A DNA stretch of 64,000 nt from Mesorhizobium tamadayense (GTDB lineage: Bacteria > Pseudomonadota > Alphaproteobacteria > Rhizobiales > Rhizobiaceae), in NCBI RefSeq assembly GCF_003863365.1, contig NZ_RQXT01000013.1:1-64000 (forward strand). Reading direction: 5' to 3'. The number at the start of each line of letters is the position of its first letter. Positions within the stretch are counted from its first letter, which is position 1. Under the pieces are notes generated by a model. That model searched no databases and was not told the DNA's origin. It saw only the letters and a program-made list of their open reading frames with translations. Below, one piece after another: positions 62,838 to 64,000 of this stretch. Position numbers and translations under genes: made by a program.

Positions 62838-64000
62838 CTAAGACACCAGTTCCTTGAAGATACCGTTTCCTGCCAAAAGCGTCTCGTGTGTTCCGTCCTC
62901 CACCAATTGACCCGAGTCGAAGACGATAACGCGATCGAACATCATCGCCATTGCCGGATTCGTCACGACCCACACAATTGCCTGCGAATGGCCGTCGCGC
63001 CTGGCCTCCTCAAGCACGTTTCGCAGCACCTTATCCTGCATGCGCTGGTCGAGCGCCGACAGCGGCCGGTTGAGAATGAGAAAATCGGGACGCTTGAGCA
63101 GGGCCCGGGCAACATCGAGCTTCTGTCGCTGTCCACCGGTGAGCCGCCTGCCGCCGGAGCCGACGTTGAAGTCCAGGCCGACATCCAGAACTTCGGCATA
63201 AAGCCCCAGTTCGTCAAGAATGTCATAGACGATGGAGCGTATGCGGTCCGGCGCGTCGGGATGGTTGTTGCCCACACGCCCGAACAGGACATTGTCCATG
63301 ACGGTAGCCGCGGCAATGTATTTGGCAGGATCATACCGTTCGACCGCATTTTGTAGCTCGGGCGGCAGGTTCTCATAGAATCGGTTGCGTGCAGCGACGA
63401 TCTTGCTCATCAGCTCGTCGCTTAGCAGGCCGAAGCGGTGCCGCGGCTCGATATAGGCAAAGCTCAAGGTGACGATCATGGCGCGGTCGTTCTCCGAAAC
63501 CGCCTCGTAGGGACGGTTCTTGAGCCGTTGCAGCAAGGTTTCGTAGGCGGGTATCTCCTCGGCGCTCATGAAGGCGAGCTGCTGGAAGAACTGGTGATCG
63601 GGCGGCAGGTCGGCAAACAGCTCGATCGCCTGTCGGGCGATTTCCATGCCCATTTCGTAGAGCGTGCGGTCGAGGCCGTCTTGCCTCAGCACAGAAGCGA
63701 AATAGGGATTGGCCGCCAGAGCCCTGTCGGCCAGTTCGGGGCCGGCGGCAGCGCCGAAGAGCAGGTTTTGGCCGATCGTTGCTTCCTTGTTGTAGGCGCC
63801 CGGCTCGAAAGGAACCACCAGTCCACTCAGCCCTTCGTGTTCCAGCCGGGTTCGCAGCGCCGCACGCAGTTCAACGATCCGCCTGGCAAGCTCCGTATGA
63901 CGCGTGAGGTCGGCCGAAGAGCGCAAGCCAAGATCCAGAATGTCGCGCGACAGAACAACCGCGTCGAGCACCCGGCGCACTGCTTCAAAGAGGTCGTGCG
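62838..64000 (-). CDS. ABC transporter ATPase domain with degenerate Walker B (5' end outside the window)
   Basis: At least 387 residues; the frame remains open to base 64000, so the start lies beyond. A Q-loop-like segment (VPFEPGAYNKEATIGQNLLF) is followed by a helical insert of about 200 residues, then a second loop (TVMDNVLFGRVGNN), an ABC signature LTGGQRQKLDVARAL and FLILNRPLSALD. The Walker B Asp and catalytic Glu are replaced by Asn and Arg, so ATP hydrolysis should be weak. Walker A must be upstream. Partnered by a CNB protein 22 bp downstream; possibly a cNMP-controlled transporter. Confidence 0.75.
   Translation of the reverse strand, partial: HDLFEAVRRVLDAVVLSRDILDLGLRSSADLTRHTELARRIVELRAALRTRLEHEGLSGLVVPFEPGAYNKEATIGQNLLFGAAAGPELADRALAANPYFASVLRQDGLDRTLYEMGMEIARQAIELFADLPPDHQFFQQLAFMSAEEIPAYETLLQRLKNRPYEAVSENDRAMIVTLSFAYIEPRHRFGLLSDELMSKIVAARNRFYENLPPELQNAVERYDPAKYIAAATVMDNVLFGRVGNNHPDAPDRIRSIVYDILDELGLYAEVLDVGLDFNVGSGGRRLTGGQRQKLDVARALLKRPDFLILNRPLSALDQRMQDKVLRNVLEEARRDGHSQAIVWVVTNPAMAMMFDRVIVFDSGQLVEDGTHETLLAGNGIFKELVS

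Overview
The window reads as chromosomal DNA of a GC-rich alphaproteobacterium, most likely a rhizobial (Hyphomicrobiales, Mesorhizobium-like) soil or plant-associated bacterium. This rests on family content only: CUT1 sugar ABC operons, YejABEF-type peptide uptake, DUF5939 and DUF3095 cyclases, a NodS/NodB-like polysaccharide enzyme and degenerate insertion-sequence remnants. No rRNA, tRNA, CRISPR array or replication origin was recognised.

Layout. 1-6.5 kb: the tail of etfA, a GMC-oxidoreductase remnant, then a sugar/polyol uptake and oxidation operon (VOC protein, binding protein, two permeases, ATPase, dehydrogenase) behind a promoter with a 14-bp palindrome. 6.5-9.3 kb: an SRPBCC remnant, an NADPH reductase and an SDR opposite a LysR regulator. 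9.3-21.1 kb: a rearranged region with a cyclase-AAA-TPR protein, a secreted BNR/vWD protein, a nuclease-like protein, an NTF2-like protein and a dihaem cytochrome-like protein. It holds two inverted copies of a cytochrome-plus-cyclase module, each broken in the opposite gene, and an IS5-type fragment. 21.4-24.1 kb: an MscS channel and a LivF remnant. 24.2-30.6 kb: a tight five-gene operon (coiled-coil protein, transmembrane OmpA/BON-like protein, Rab-like GTPase, two class III cyclases). 31-34.8 kb: a trifunctional GT2/methyltransferase/deacetylase and a redoxin. 34.8-48.5 kb: four more cyclases of different architectures (zinc ribbon-AAA-TPR, ferredoxin-cyclase-Rieske, HAMP-PAS receptor beside its own binding protein, DUF5939). 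48.5-55 kb: a Yej-type peptide ABC operon. 55-64 kb: another cyclase, a nucleotide-sugar dehydrogenase, a DUF3095 cyclase-like protein, GT4 and deacetylase genes, a metallo-beta-lactamase-fold hydrolase, a cyclic-nucleotide-binding protein and a degenerate ABC ATPase running off the window.

The dominant theme is nucleotide-cyclase signalling. Eight full-length class III cyclases, one truncated cyclase and one DUF3095 protein lie within about 49 kb, each with a different sensory partner (GTPase, redox centres, periplasmic binding protein, PAS, zinc ribbon, AAA/TPR). A candidate effector (CNB protein) and a candidate cNMP-hydrolysing enzyme (MBL fold) sit at the right end. The strongest candidate for an undescribed system is the 24.2-30.6 kb operon, which appears to join a periplasmic peptidoglycan-binding module through one membrane segment to a Ras-like GTPase and two cyclases. 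The ferredoxin-cyclase-Rieske protein and the binding-protein/receptor-cyclase pair are the next most interesting.
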